A DNA stretch of 48,339 nt, from NCBI RefSeq assembly GCF_003464085.1, contig NZ_QSDR01000031.1, forward strand, positions 1-48,339. The letters run 5' to 3'. Origin of the DNA: Clostridium sp. AM58-1XD. GTDB lineage: Bacteria > Bacillota > Clostridia > Lachnospirales > Lachnospiraceae. The notes under the pieces were generated by a model. It had not been told where the DNA came from and did not search any database. It saw only the letters and a program-made list of their open reading frames with translations. The first letter of the stretch is position 1. Every line of letters begins with the position of its first letter. Both the position numbers and the translations under genes were made by a program. This document shows positions 26,380-36,328 of the stretch, piece by piece.

Positions 26380-27875
26380 CCTGTCTCCTTTTTTATAAAT
26401 GCTGTGTTAATCTGTTTCACCGCTGTCCTAAGAACCATAAACGCTGCAACAGCCATAAATACGGATGCAATTGGTGACTCAAAGAATCCCCAGAAATTAT
26501 TGTTGGCATACATCAACCCACGGACAAGATTTTCTTCCACCAGCTGTCCCAGGACAAATCCCAGAATCATCGGAGCTTTCGGAAATTCATGAACAGCCAT
26601 AAAATATCCAATGACACCAAACAGCAGGGAAGACCATACGTCAAACATGTTATGATTAGTTCCATACGTACCAACAACGCACAGTACGAGCACAATTGGA
26701 AGCAGGATATATTTCGGAACTGCAAGTACCTTTATAAACAGTCTGATTCCCCCATACTCAACGATCAACATTACGATGGTAGCCATGATAAACGCCCCGA
26801 ATACTCCATATACCAGTTCCCCACTGTTCTTAAACAGCATTGGGCCTGGGGTAATCCCATGAAGAGTTAACGCTCCAAGCATAATCGCTGTAACTGTATC
26901 TCCCGGTATACCCAGAGTCAGCATGGGAATCAATGCCCCTCCAATCGATGCATTATTGGAGGTTTCGGAAGCAATCAGGCCGTCGATAATTCCGGTACCG
27001 AATTTTTCCGGGTATCTGCTCTGCTGCCTTGCAACGCTGTATGCTACAATATTCGATGTCGCGCCGCCGATTCCAGGTAAAATACCGATTCCAATGCCGA
27101 TCAGAGCAGAACGGATAAAATTAACAAACTGCTCCAGGAACTCCTTCCTACTGATTCCGAATCCGTGTATGTCCGCCTCCTTCATAATCATTCCTTTTTG
27201 GCTAACCTTCTCTGCTCCTGTACGGATTACTTCCGATACCGCAAACAACCCGATCATAACCGGCAGCTGAGAAAAACCGTTCTCCATGGATGTAAGGCCA
27301 AATGTAAATCGCGACGCTCCGCCTATATTTGCTATACCGAATAAAGAAAATGTCACACCAGCTGCACCGCTTAAAAGCCCCTTAAACAGGTTGTCCCCTA
27401 CCATGGAGCCAATCATTGTCAGCGCAAATAAACAGATTGCAAAATACTCGTAAGGCCCAAATTTAAGGGCAACTTTTGCCAGAGAAGGCGCGATAAAAAT
27501 AAGAGCCACAATTGAAAATACCGTTCCAAGAAAAGAATAGAAAATACCGATCCCCAGCGCCTTTCCCGCCTCTCCATTTTCCGCCATAGGCCCGCCGTCA
27601 AAGGTTGTCGCCACAGAAGACGGCGTTCCCGGTATTTTTAACAGAATTGCAGAAATCAGTCCTCCTGAAGTTCCTCCTACATAAAGTCCGATTAACATTG
27701 CAATCCCGTTCAATGGACTCATTCCAAATGTCAAGGGCAGACATAGCGCAACGCCCATGGTAGATGTCAGACCTGGAATAGAACCGAAGATAATTCCGAT
27801 CACCACTCCCAGAAAAACAATCCCAAGGGTGCCTAAATTCAATACGGATAATAATCCTTGAACTGCCAAATCCAT
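26376..27875 (-). CDS. tctA: Tripartite tricarboxylate transporter, large permease TctA
   Basis: 499 residues, about 12 membrane helices. The TctA signatures are VVIGIIFGSIPGLTSTMGVALCLP near the N-terminus, LKIPGTPSSVATTFDG, and the repeat GIGIGILPGIGGATSNIVAY with LGIPGDTVTAIMLGAL. It forms the channel for an organic anion driven by the proton or sodium gradient. The ATG at 27875 is only one base from AAGGAGG; a TTG six bases later has better spacing and could be the real start. It lies between tctB and the DapA-like gene. Confidence 0.95.
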   Translation of the reverse strand: MDLAVQGLLSVLNLGTLGIVFLGVVIGIIFGSIPGLTSTMGVALCLPLTFGMSPLNGIAMLIGLYVGGTSGGLISAILLKIPGTPSSVATTFDGGPMAENGEAGKALGIGIFYSFLGTVFSIVALIFIAPSLAKVALKFGPYEYFAICLFALTMIGSMVGDNLFKGLLSGAAGVTFSLFGIANIGGASRFTFGLTSMENGFSQLPVMIGLFAVSEVIRTGAEKVSQKGMIMKEADIHGFGISRKEFLEQFVNFIRSALIGIGIGILPGIGGATSNIVAYSVARQQSRYPEKFGTGIIDGLIASETSNNASIGGALIPMLTLGIPGDTVTAIMLGALTLHGITPGPMLFKNSGELVYGVFGAFIMATIVMLIVEYGGIRLFIKVLAVPKYILLPIVLVLCVVGTYGTNHNMFDVWSSLLFGVIGYFMAVHEFPKAPMILGFVLGQLVEENLVRGLMYANNNFWGFFESPIASVFMAVAAFMVLRTAVKQINTAFIKKETG

Positions 27876-27883
27876 CCCTCCTT

Positions 27884-28354
27884 TCAGAATATGCTTCCAG
27901 CAGGCAGAAGCAGTGAAAATGCATTTACAAACAGTATGTTGACAGCGATTGGCACTGCTGCAGATAACACTGCAAACAGAATCACATTTTTTTTCGTTCT
28001 TCCCGTTTCTGGAACATACAGCATCATCTGCGCGAACATATATAGAATGGATGATATGATAAAGCCCGTGACATTTAGCAGAAACATGTATACTGCCAAA
28101 TATAAAAAGGTCAGTAGAAACCCTTTCAGGCTCATTTTCAAAGTTTTGTCCTTATCATCCGCCATTTTCAGTGTCTGAAGGAGCAGAATGACTGCCAGAA
28201 TAACCCATACTGCCGTACACACCTTCGGCATGAAATCGCTACCCTTTCCCATTGTTGTACCCGTCTCTATTGTCTGTGCGCTTATCCAAAGTCCAACTCC
28301 AGTGATCAAAAGCACAAAATCAGTAACCAGCTCAGATAATTTTTTGATACCCAT
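27884..28354 (-). CDS. tctB: Tripartite tricarboxylate transporter, small permease TctB
   Basis: 156 residues with four predicted membrane helices (for example FVLLITGVGLWISAQTI and VCTAVWVILAVILLLQTL), the size and pattern of TctB. The start at 28354 is chosen because AAGGAGGG precedes it; an in-frame ATG at 28390 overlaps the tctC region. It is located between tctC and tctA, the standard order. Confidence 0.88.
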   Translation of the reverse strand: MGIKKLSELVTDFVLLITGVGLWISAQTIETGTTMGKGSDFMPKVCTAVWVILAVILLLQTLKMADDKDKTLKMSLKGFLLTFLYLAVYMFLLNVTGFIISSILYMFAQMMLYVPETGRTKKNVILFAVLSAAVPIAVNILFVNAFSLLLPAGSIF

Positions 28355-28395
28355 GATCTCTCCCTCCTTGTGAGATATCTCATCCATCATCCGGA

Positions 28396-29456
28396 TTACT
28401 GCTCCACTTTTCCTGACAAATCCACTTTATTCAGTACCTCTGTGATATCGTCAAATGTTTTCAGCCCTTCTTCTGTACCCTGATAGAACGGCTTCTGCAG
28501 ATATGTTTCGTATATTTTCTGCTGATAATCCTCATCATTTTCTACAATATCTTTCACCGCATCGTTAAACTGCTTTATCATCGCTTTATCCGTACCTTTT
28601 GGAAAAGCAAAGAAATAGTAGAACGGAAGCTTAATGTCTTCATATCCCTGGTTATGAATTGCCTCTACATGAACTCCCTGATCCCCTACATCCAAATCCT
28701 CTTCTCCATCCATGGCGAGTGCTGTAAGGGAACCTTCGTTCACATAATCTTTAATACTTCCGTATGCCGCCAGGATGACATCCACATGTCCGCCTACAAT
28801 CGCCGCCAGACGGTCGCTGCGCCACCTGCATCCACTACGTTCATATCAAATCCGGCTCTTTTCATCTGCATTGCAATTGCATATGACGTTGCTCCCGTCT
28901 GTGCTGCCATTTTCAGCTCACCCGGGTGAGACTGCGTATATTCATACAGCTCTTTCAATGTCTGAATACCAAGGTCTGACCTTACAGTCACCACATTTCC
29001 GCGGCTCATTGCAGCAATACAGGCAAAAGAATACTGTTCAATTCCGTAATCTGTTGTTTTACTGGCCTGGTTAACGAGAAATGCCGTATGGTAGAACAAT
29101 ACAGTTCCTCCATCACTTTCCGCCTCTTTTACCTGTCTGGAACCGGTTGCACCGCTGTTTCCCGTCACATTTGATACGACAAAATTTGCCGGAAGTCTCT
29201 CAGAAAGTTTTTGTGCAAGCAGCCTGGAATTAAAATCCGTGTCTCCTCCTGCCCCGGCAGGAACGACAATTTCTACATTTTTCGGCCATTTTATTTCTGT
29301 ACTGGCCTCAGTACCAGTTTGCTGTTGGCTCTTTCCTTTTTCTTTTGAAGTACTGCTAGATGTTTCCGCTGTCTTTTTGCATGCTGCAAGAGAGAATACC
29401 ATAGCAGCTGTTGCCAGCATGCCTGCAACCCTTATTAACATTGTTCGTTTTAACAT
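28396..29456 (-). pseudogene. tctC: Tripartite tricarboxylate transporter binding lipoprotein TctC, one single-base frameshift
   Basis: A lipoprotein signal (MVFSLAAC) begins a TctC-type binding protein: KNVEIVVPAGAGGDTDFNSRLLA and VSNVTGNSGATGSRQVKEAESDG are typical. The first frame runs to DAGGAAT and then into a stop. The next frame carries RLAAIVGGHVDVILA, the expected continuation. Adding one base near 28812 gives about 353 residues, the family length. As the extracellular receptor of TctABC it would pick the substrate; the ligand cannot be told. AAAGGAGG precedes the ATG. Confidence 0.88.
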
Positions 29457-29543
29457 GTTTTTCCTCCTTTTAGTTTGATTGAATTACTCGTATAGATTCC
29501 ATCCCTTTATACCTGTTTTCTCATCCATGTCTCTTATACTCTC

Positions 29544-30467
29544 TTATGAAAGCGGCTCCAATAAAGGCTTTACAAGCTCAAATACGCGTTCCAGCTCCCG
29601 TTCAGCCGCCTCATCCATCACAGGCCATCCTCCTGGCCGGCAGCCATCAAATTTAACAATCCCACGACGCTTTAAAATCTTTTTATAACAGCCCACCCCA
29701 TATGCTCCGCTGAATAAAAATGCCGGAAGACATTGGCTGAACGTCTGATATGCCTGTTTTATATCCCCCTCTTCCAGCAGGTTCCATATTTTTACCGACA
29801 GGTCTGCAAACTGACAGGAAGGCATTGTTCCGCAGATGCCACGGTCATACTCCTCAATCAGCGCCCTGGAACCTCCCCCGCCCATAATCCCTTTCAACGG
29901 ACCGGAGGGATGGTTCGTTTCGTATTGATGAAGCGCAGAGATCAGACGGCGTGACTGAGAAGTTTCTTCTTTTACATAGCTGACATGTTCCAGTTCTGTC
30001 AGCAGCCGAATTAAGAACGAAAGGTCCATAGGGTCTCCAAGGGGCGGAAACAGATTTTGTATAAAAATAGGAATATCAGAAACCGTATTAATTCTTTCGT
30101 AATAATCCATCAACTCACCTCTGCTCACTTTAAGTGCATGCGGAGGTGCTGCAATAACAGCCTCGGCTCCTACGCTACAGGCGTGTGCTGTCAGTTCCAT
30201 CGCTTCCCCAACGTAAGCAGCTGAGACGCCTGCGATAACCGGTACTTTCCCTCCTGCCGCCCGAAGACATGCCTCCAGAATCTTCTTCCGCTCCTCTGTT
30301 GACAGAAGCACATATTCTGTGGCATATACCGGTATTACAAGACCGTGTACACCGCAGGCCAGACAGAATTCCACGCACCTGGCGACACCTTCATAGTCTA
30401 CTGTAAAATCTTCATGGTACACAGCGGGAGGGATAGCAAATACTCCCCGCATCTGCTTGTCCTTCAT
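29544..30467 (-). CDS. DapA-family lyase with non-standard active site
   Basis: 307 residues from the ATG at 30467 (AGGGAG upstream). The DapA fold is seen from RGVFAIPPAVYHEDFTVDYEG onward and the Schiff-base lysine in VSYVKEET. The strand that normally carries the catalytic Tyr (YNNPxRTG) reads IFIQNLFPPLGDP, so the Tyr is missing. VKEET and the GGG-x-R-ALIEEYDRG segment fit sugar-acid dehydratase or aldolase branches rather than DapA. The gene begins one base after the repaired stop of the enolase-family gene, so the two are tightly coupled. Confidence 0.82.
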   Translation of the reverse strand: MKDKQMRGVFAIPPAVYHEDFTVDYEGVARCVEFCLACGVHGLVIPVYATEYVLLSTEERKKILEACLRAAGGKVPVIAGVSAAYVGEAMELTAHACSVGAEAVIAAPPHALKVSRGELMDYYERINTVSDIPIFIQNLFPPLGDPMDLSFLIRLLTELEHVSYVKEETSQSRRLISALHQYETNHPSGPLKGIMGGGGSRALIEEYDRGICGTMPSCQFADLSVKIWNLLEEGDIKQAYQTFSQCLPAFLFSGAYGVGCYKKILKRRGIVKFDGCRPGGWPVMDEAAERELERVFELVKPLLEPLS

Positions 30468-30468
30468 T

Positions 30469-31706
30469 TTAATTCTCCCTGCCTTTCTGTTTGCCCGACT
30501 CCCGTATAATAGCATCCGGTCGCTTTCTGATCTCAGGCTTTAAGCGGACTCCCAGGCCGGACTTTACAGGAAGAGCCGCCAATCCATCCTTATAATGGGC
30601 AGTTCATCCACCATATCACGGTACCAGGTAGCCAAGTTTGCACGCACTACTTCCTGAAACAGCGTATTGGAACAATGAAACGCCAGGTGCAGACCCGCCC
30701 ACAGCAGAACAGGGCCTGTACAGTCATGAGGCGCTATTGGAATATTGAAACTTTCTGCTATATAGGATATTTTTCGGCCTTCCGTCAGCCCTCCACACCA
30801 GCCCAGATCAATCATGGTATAATCGAAGGCCCCTGCGCTGAGCAGCTGTCGGAAAATTACAGACCCTGCAAGTGTCTCACTGCCGCAGATCGGCGTCTTT
30901 GTCTTGGAGCGAAGAGTATGGAGCGCCTGAGTGTCATCCATTTTACACATTGCGTCCTCCGCCCAGAAGACATCGTATTCTTCCAGCCCCCGACAGATAC
31001 GGACAGCAGCCGGAAGACTCCACATGCTGTGAAGCTCACACATAACCTCTATTTTGTTTCCTACAGCTTCGCGGATCTTGCGAAACGGTTCCAACCCCTT
31101 TCTCAGGTCTTCATCTGAGATGAATTTACCGTCTGATTTCGCTGCGTAAGGGTCAAAGGGCCATATTTTCATAGCCTTATAGCCTTCGCTCATCAAGCTC
31201 TCAGCCAGCTTTCCAGCGTCCTGGTTAAATGCAACCTGGTCATCGTACGGACCTGTCATCTGGTCGTCATTTTTAATTTCCCTGCGGTTCGAATAATTAT
31301 TGAAGCATCCCCCTTTTTTGTTATAGGAATAACCGGAACAAGTATTATATACCTGTACCGCAAGCCTGCTGGAACCGCCCAGCGCCTCGTAAACAGGAAT
31401 ATTCTGACGTTTTCCAGCCAGGTCCCAGAGCGCAATATCAATCGCACTAGCTGCCCTTGTCTCAGCTCCTGCACTGTGAAATCCCACATACGGTGTCAAC
31501 AACACGCGGGATATGTATTCAATACGGCAGGAATCCTGTCCCAACAGCCATGGAGCAATTTCGCTGTGTATGACGGCCTCAACCGCTTCTGCTCCTCTCC
31601 AGACCTCGCCTAATCCTGTCAGCCCTTCATCTGTCTCCAACTCCACCCAGATGATATTCGGCACCTCTTTAATACGAATAGTGCGAACGTTTGTTATAAT
31701 TGACAT
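30469..31706 (-). pseudogene. Enolase-superfamily sugar-acid dehydratase (mandelate racemase/DgoD-like), one single-base frameshift near the 3' end
   Basis: The main frame (30564-31706) is a normal MR/MLE enzyme: N-terminal capping domain (WVELETDEGLTGLGEVW), the GYKAMKIWPFDP motif, Mg ligands in VMCELHSMW, FWAEDAM and CGSETLAG, and the C-terminal IAPHDCTGPV. It stops early after ELPIIRMDW. With one A added near 30592 the frame reads IKDGLAALPVKSGLGVRLKPE, the family ending, and stops at 30469, one base before the next ATG. Repaired length is about 412 residues. It would dehydrate an aldonic or uronic acid to its 2-keto-3-deoxy form. Confidence 0.85.
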
Positions 31707-31772
31707 AACATCCTCCTTTTATATCTTTTGCCAGATTATTTATTATTTTTAATTTCTTTTTGTATTAACTGC

Positions 31773-31801
31773 ATAATATCACACGCACTATTTTTTGTAA
31801 A
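31773..31801 (-). promoter_or_regulatory. Promoter of the sugar-acid operon
   Basis: Minus strand TTTACA, 17 bases, TATTAT, about 65 bases before the enolase-family gene. It lies in the divergent region shared with the LysR gene. Confidence 0.65.
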
Positions 31802-31844
31802 ATTAATGGTTTTTTAGTTTGCATTATTTTTTCTAATACTTATG

Positions 31845-31873
31845 TTGACTGTAGTTTTATAACCCAATATAAT
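31845..31873 (+). promoter_or_regulatory. Promoter of the LysR gene
   Basis: TTGACT, 17 bases, TATAAT. The predicted leader of about 125 bases opens with a hairpin ATGGGG/CCCCAT (31878-31904) and an overlapping alternative CCGAC/GTCGG pairing. Confidence 0.75.
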
Positions 31874-32005
31874 AAAGATGGGGCCGACTTCGTTCTGTCC
31901 CCATAATATCCGTCGGATTGTCGCACTCGTTGCGGCACCGTATCTTTTCTTTGATTATTTATATTGTTTCGATATTGAAATACAGCTAAATGGGAGAAAC
32001 AAATC

Positions 32006-32896
32006 ATGGACTTAAAACAGGTAGAATATATTGTTGCAATTGCAAACGAACAGAATATCACCAGGGCCGCTCAGAAACTGTTCGTCACCCAGTCTGCCCT
32101 TACCCAGCAGCTGTTAAAGCTGGAACGTGAACTGCAGACGCAACTATTTTATCGTTCCAGAAACAATTGGCATCTGACTCCAGCCGGGGAAATCTATATA
32201 AAAAATGCCCGTGAACTGTTGCGGATCAAACAGGATACCTATCGAATGATTGCAGATATAACGCAGACCCAGCACGGCAGTATGTCCATCGGTTTTACTC
32301 CGGGGCGTGGTGTTGTCATGTTTGCAAACGTGTATCCGGCATTTCATAAACGGTTTCCGGACATTACGGTAAATCCCATAGAAAACCTTGTGAAAAAGCA
32401 GCAGCAGATGATTTCAGACGGAGACCTGGATATCGGCTTTATATCCCTTCGGGATGAGCAGAAAATACCAGGCAACCGATATATTAAACTCTGCTCCGAA
32501 GAGTTTTTTCTGGTAGTTCCCGTCAGCTCTTCACTGCCGGAAAAATTGAATGAGCCTGTCGATATCCGGCTTTTCAGCGAAGAACCGTTCGTGTTAATCA
32601 GCAAGGATTCCACTATGAGGCCAATTGTAGATGGCCTGTTTAAAAAGGCCGGTTTTACTCCGAACGTGCTGTTTGAGACCTCTCATAATCCTACGATTTT
32701 AACAATGGTACAGCACGGTCTTTGCTGCGGGATCGTTTCCCACTATTATCTGCGCAGCCCGATTCCAAATATCTGCGCTTACCGCATCTATAATATGCCC
32801 GATTGGGGCAATTACGCCTGTTACCGTGCCAATGCATATCTGAGCGAACCGGCTAAAGCGTTTATTCAGCTGGCAAAAGATTACTGGATCGGATAA
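32006..32896 (+). CDS. LysR-family regulator of the sugar-acid operon
   Basis: 296 residues. The N-terminal winged HTH (MDLKQVEYIVAIANEQNITRAAQKLFVTQ) and a type-2 periplasmic-binding-like effector domain (from about residue 90, GSMSIGFTPGRG) are typical. It is transcribed away from the enolase-Tct operon with about 300 bases between, the usual set-up for a LysR activator of its neighbour. The inducer would be the imported sugar acid or an intermediate; this is inference. A weak GGGAGAAA SD precedes the ATG. Confidence 0.92.
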   Translation: MDLKQVEYIVAIANEQNITRAAQKLFVTQSALTQQLLKLERELQTQLFYRSRNNWHLTPAGEIYIKNARELLRIKQDTYRMIADITQTQHGSMSIGFTPGRGVVMFANVYPAFHKRFPDITVNPIENLVKKQQQMISDGDLDIGFISLRDEQKIPGNRYIKLCSEEFFLVVPVSSSLPEKLNEPVDIRLFSEEPFVLISKDSTMRPIVDGLFKKAGFTPNVLFETSHNPTILTMVQHGLCCGIVSHYYLRSPIPNICAYRIYNMPDWGNYACYRANAYLSEPAKAFIQLAKDYWIG

Positions 32897-32926
32897 TTTA
32901 CAAATAGCGTTACAGACGTCAGCCAT

Positions 32927-32979
32927 GCAAAAGGCCCTCTTTATCGGCAATTTATTGTATTTGCGATAAAGAGGGCCTT
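32927..32979 (-). terminator. Terminator between lysR and asd
   Basis: A perfect 16-base stem AAGGCCCTCTTTATCG and its complement, with a 17-base loop. The T-run is on the minus strand (asd side); on the plus strand it still can stop lysR transcripts. Confidence 0.85.
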
Positions 32980-32985
32980 GCGGGC

Positions 32986-34074
32986 CTAACAGTGTTTATC
33001 AATATATCCTTTTGCAGTCAGCAGTTCCGCGCACAGGACAGATCCTCCTGCTGCGCCGCGAAGTGTATTATGTGAAAGTCCTACAAATTTCCAATCGTAG
33101 ATTGTGTCCGGTCTGAGTCTTCCGACGCTGATTCCCATACCGTTTTCATAGTCTACATCCATGGCTGTCTGAGGTCGGTCGTCATCGCTCAAATACTGAA
33201 TGAATTGCTTTGGCGCGCTTGGCAGCTTAAGAAGCTGCGGTTCACCTTTATATTTCAAAAGTTTTTGTATTAGCTGATCCCTTGTTGGCTTTTTGCGGAA
33301 TTTGACAAATACAGCCGCAGTATGTCCATGCAGGACAGGTACACGGATACACTGGCATGTAATTTTAGGTTCCTGTGCCGGTATAATCCTCCCATCCACA
33401 ATATTTCCCCAAATGCGCAGAGGCTCCTGCTCGCTCTTTTCCTCCTCTCCTGCAATATACGGTATGATATTTCCCTTCATTTCCGGCCATGTCTCAAATG
33501 TTTTTCCAGCTCCTGAAACCGCCTGATAAGTGGTTACTACAGCTTCATACGGTTCGAAATCCTTCCATGCCGTCAGTACCGGCGTATAGCTTTGGATTGA
33601 ACAATTGGGCTTTACAACAATAAATCCGCGTTTCGTGCCAAGCCGTTTTTTCTGTTCTCCAATCAGTTCCCCATGATGTGGATTAATCTCCGGCAAAATC
33701 ATTGGGACATCGGGCGTCCATCGATGTGCGCTGTTATTAGAGACAACCGGTATTTCACACTTTGCATACTGCTCTTCTATCTTTTTTATTTCATCCTTTG
33801 GCATATTGACGGCGCTGAATACAAAATCAACGTGACAGGAAATTTCCCCAATATCATGCAGATTCTGAACGGCCATGGATCGGATTCTTTCTGAAACCAT
33901 GAGTTCCGGATTCAGACGCCCTGACAACGCTTCCTCATATGTCTTTCCAGCTGAACGTTTACTGGCTGCAAGCGCAGTGATTTCAAACCATGGATGATTC
34001 TGAAGCAAAGAAACAAACCGCTGACCTACGGTACCGGTAGCGCCTAATATGCCGACCTTTATTTTTTCTGTCAT
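32986..34074 (-). CDS. asd: Aspartate-semialdehyde dehydrogenase
   Basis: 362 residues. It reduces aspartyl phosphate to the semialdehyde, feeding lysine, diaminopimelate, threonine and methionine. The NADP motif GILGATGTVGQRF starts it, the nucleophile is in VVKPNCSIQSY, and the active-site His in VPVLHGHTAAVF. The spacing fits the archaeal/yeast-like ASD branch found in some Clostridia. It overlaps the AlaX-like gene upstream by four bases and ends at a strong terminator. Confidence 0.95.
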   Translation of the reverse strand: MTEKIKVGILGATGTVGQRFVSLLQNHPWFEITALAASKRSAGKTYEEALSGRLNPELMVSERIRSMAVQNLHDIGEISCHVDFVFSAVNMPKDEIKKIEEQYAKCEIPVVSNNSAHRWTPDVPMILPEINPHHGELIGEQKKRLGTKRGFIVVKPNCSIQSYTPVLTAWKDFEPYEAVVTTYQAVSGAGKTFETWPEMKGNIIPYIAGEEEKSEQEPLRIWGNIVDGRIIPAQEPKITCQCIRVPVLHGHTAAVFVKFRKKPTRDQLIQKLLKYKGEPQLLKLPSAPKQFIQYLSDDDRPQTAMDVDYENGMGISVGRLRPDTIYDWKFVGLSHNTLRGAAGGSVLCAELLTAKGYIDKHC

Positions 34075-35327
34075 AACACCATCTCCTTATATTGTTTAGA
34101 ATTTAAAGCATACTCTTTTTCTTTTACTATTAACATCTGTACTGCAGATTCCACAGCTTCATCTAACTTCGTACTATCAGGGCTGAACCCCTGTGCACAG
34201 CAGGCGCCTCCGCCTCCTTTACCACCGATTGTATTGATTGCCTGCTGGAACGCTTCTCTCACATCAACCCGCTTTTCCGCCTTATTGCATCCAAACATCA
34301 ATACTGCACCATCGGACGTTTTCCCGCCAAGCAGCACGGCGACTCCTTTGATCTTGGTCAGCTCCGCGTACAAAAGCCTTATTTCCTCCAGTGTCGTCTT
34401 CATCAGGGTGTGTGCAACCAGAATTACCTCTCCTGTTCGAGGCGCTTTTTTAATCAGTTTTTCTGCTTCAGCTGCTGCCAGCCGTTTCATAATTAAATCT
34501 AATTTTTGCTTCAGCTGCTGCACTTCCTCCTGCTGCCTAACGACGCGTTCGATGAGTTCATCTTCCTGGCAATTCAGTTTCTTCTGCAACTGCATGGAAT
34601 TCCGGCATACTGTTCCGACCCGGCGCAGCGCATTTCTTCCACATGTAAAATGAATGCGGGAACCGTATTTCTGTTTATCTGCCTTAATCACCTTAATCAT
34701 GCCCACTTCACCTGTGGTTCCAGTATGGAGGCCGCAGCACGGCGCGTAATCCAGATCGGCTATTTTAACAATGCGGATTGCCTCTTCCTTCTGCGGCACT
34801 GGGCGTTTTGAGCAGCGTCTGATCTCTTCCATATCCGGGTATAAAATCTCTATATGATCATTTTTATAGACAACTTCGTTAGCCGCTGCCTCAGCCTGCG
34901 CGATCTGCTGTTCGCTCACAAATCCGTCAAGGTCAATGGTTACTTCATCCCGGGTCATCCTTAGGCCGACCGTATTTTTAGAAAAATCCCGAACAAATAC
35001 GGCGGAAAGGATATGCTGCCCCAAGTGCTGCTGCATGAGCTCAAAGCGCTGTTCCCAGTCGATTGTGCCGTGAATCCTGCTGTCTTCGGCCACCGGATCC
35101 TGCTCAAGAACATGTATAATTTCTCCGTTTTTTTCATAAACATCCATCACCTGCTGATCGCCGATTCGCCCCAAATCGCAAGGCTGTCCTCCCCCTCCAG
35201 GATAGAAAAGCGTCTGATCCAGCACAATTTCAAATTTCCCGTTTCTCTCCTTTTTTGTAATCACACAGGCATCGAATTCGATTTGATAAAGGTCATTATA
35301 ATAAAGTCTTTTTGTCACATAAAACAT
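34071..35327 (-). CDS. AlaX-type alanyl-tRNA editing hydrolase with DHHA1 domain
   Basis: About 418 residues. It removes Ser or Gly wrongly loaded on alanyl-tRNA. The AlaRS-like editing domain has the zinc motifs QQHLGQHILS and CCGLHTG, preceded by LDQTLFYPGGGGQP. A coiled coil (about residues 245-290) connects to a DHHA1 domain ending in GGKGGGGACCAQG. No catalytic aminoacylation domain is present. The start at 35327 is preferred over an ATG nine bases upstream because that one is too close to AAGGAGGA. It is coupled to asd. Confidence 0.9.
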   Translation of the reverse strand: MFYVTKRLYYNDLYQIEFDACVITKKERNGKFEIVLDQTLFYPGGGGQPCDLGRIGDQQVMDVYEKNGEIIHVLEQDPVAEDSRIHGTIDWEQRFELMQQHLGQHILSAVFVRDFSKNTVGLRMTRDEVTIDLDGFVSEQQIAQAEAAANEVVYKNDHIEILYPDMEEIRRCSKRPVPQKEEAIRIVKIADLDYAPCCGLHTGTTGEVGMIKVIKADKQKYGSRIHFTCGRNALRRVGTVCRNSMQLQKKLNCQEDELIERVVRQQEEVQQLKQKLDLIMKRLAAAEAEKLIKKAPRTGEVILVAHTLMKTTLEEIRLLYAELTKIKGVAVLLGGKTSDGAVLMFGCNKAEKRVDVREAFQQAINTIGGKGGGGACCAQGFSPDSTKLDEAVESAVQMLIVKEKEYALNSKQYKEMVL

Positions 35328-35354
35328 CTCTTGCATTCCTCCTTATTTATGGGT

Positions 35355-35383
35355 ATAATACACCTGGATAATATTTTTATCAA
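35355..35383 (-). promoter_or_regulatory. Promoter of the alaX-asd operon
   Basis: Minus strand TTGATA, 17 bases, TATTAT, about 25 bases before the start region, in the gap shared with the divergent LysR gene. Confidence 0.65.
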
Positions 35384-35440
35384 TTTAAAGTATTTTAATC
35401 CAAACTTCAATTATATAAAAGTATTTACAAGGAGGCCGCC

Positions 35441-36328
35441 ATGGAATTTAAGTATCTGAATACGTTTCGGACAATAGTCAACGAGGGGAGTTTTACGAAA
35501 GCTGCGGAAAAGTTAAACTATACCCAATCCACGATTACCTTCCAAATCGGGCAGCTGGAGCAGGAACTGTCTGCCAGTCTCTTCGAAAAAATAGGCCGGA
35601 ACATGGTTCTGACAAAGGCTGGCGAGCATCTGGTACCCTATGTAAATGAGGTACTTCAGTCTGTGGAAAAGCTGCGTTGTTTTGAAGACAATCTGGCTGA
35701 ATGTCAGGGTGATCTGCGCGTTGGTGTCGGCGAAACGCTGCTTTGCTACAAACTCCCTGCCGCTTTAAAAGAATTTCACAGGAGAGCGCCAAAGGCACGG
35801 CTGTTCCTGCGGTCTATGAATTGCTATGATATTCGTGACGAACTGTTTAGCGGCACCCTGGATCTAGGCGTATTCTATGATGATATCGGCGGTTTTGGTT
35901 CCAATCTTACGACTCTGCCTCTGGGCGATTATCCCGTCATACTGGTGGCTTCTCCCGAAATCCGAAACCAGTTCCCAGACTTTATAACGCCTGACAAAGT
36001 AATTCCGATTCCGCTGATTATCAACGAACCCAGCTGCGTATTCCGTCAGATATTTGAACGGTACCTCTGTAAAAAATCGATCATTCTTGACCACACAATT
36101 GAATTGTGGAGCATTCCTACAATCAAGAACCTGGTTAAAAATAATGTTGGAATTACATTTCTTCCAAAATTTTCTGTGCAGGAGGAACTAGACAGCGGAG
36201 AACTGGTTGAAATAGCGACGGAGATAACGGATGCAAAAATATCCGCTGTTTGCGGCCACCACAAAAACAAATGGATCAGCCCGTTAATGCAGCTGTTTAT
36301 GGATATTACCTCAGAAATTGACGGATAG
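35441..36328 (+). CDS. LysR-family transcriptional regulator
   Basis: 295 residues. The HTH is KYLNTFRTIVNEGSFTKAAEKLNYTQSTITFQI, and the effector domain starts near GDLRVGVGETLLCY. AAGGAGG precedes the ATG. It is divergent from alaX-asd with 113 bases between, so it may control them or itself; no inducer can be guessed. Confidence 0.9.
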   Translation: MEFKYLNTFRTIVNEGSFTKAAEKLNYTQSTITFQIGQLEQELSASLFEKIGRNMVLTKAGEHLVPYVNEVLQSVEKLRCFEDNLAECQGDLRVGVGETLLCYKLPAALKEFHRRAPKARLFLRSMNCYDIRDELFSGTLDLGVFYDDIGGFGSNLTTLPLGDYPVILVASPEIRNQFPDFITPDKVIPIPLIINEPSCVFRQIFERYLCKKSIILDHTIELWSIPTIKNLVKNNVGITFLPKFSVQEELDSGELVEIATEITDAKISAVCGHHKNKWISPLMQLFMDITSEIDG

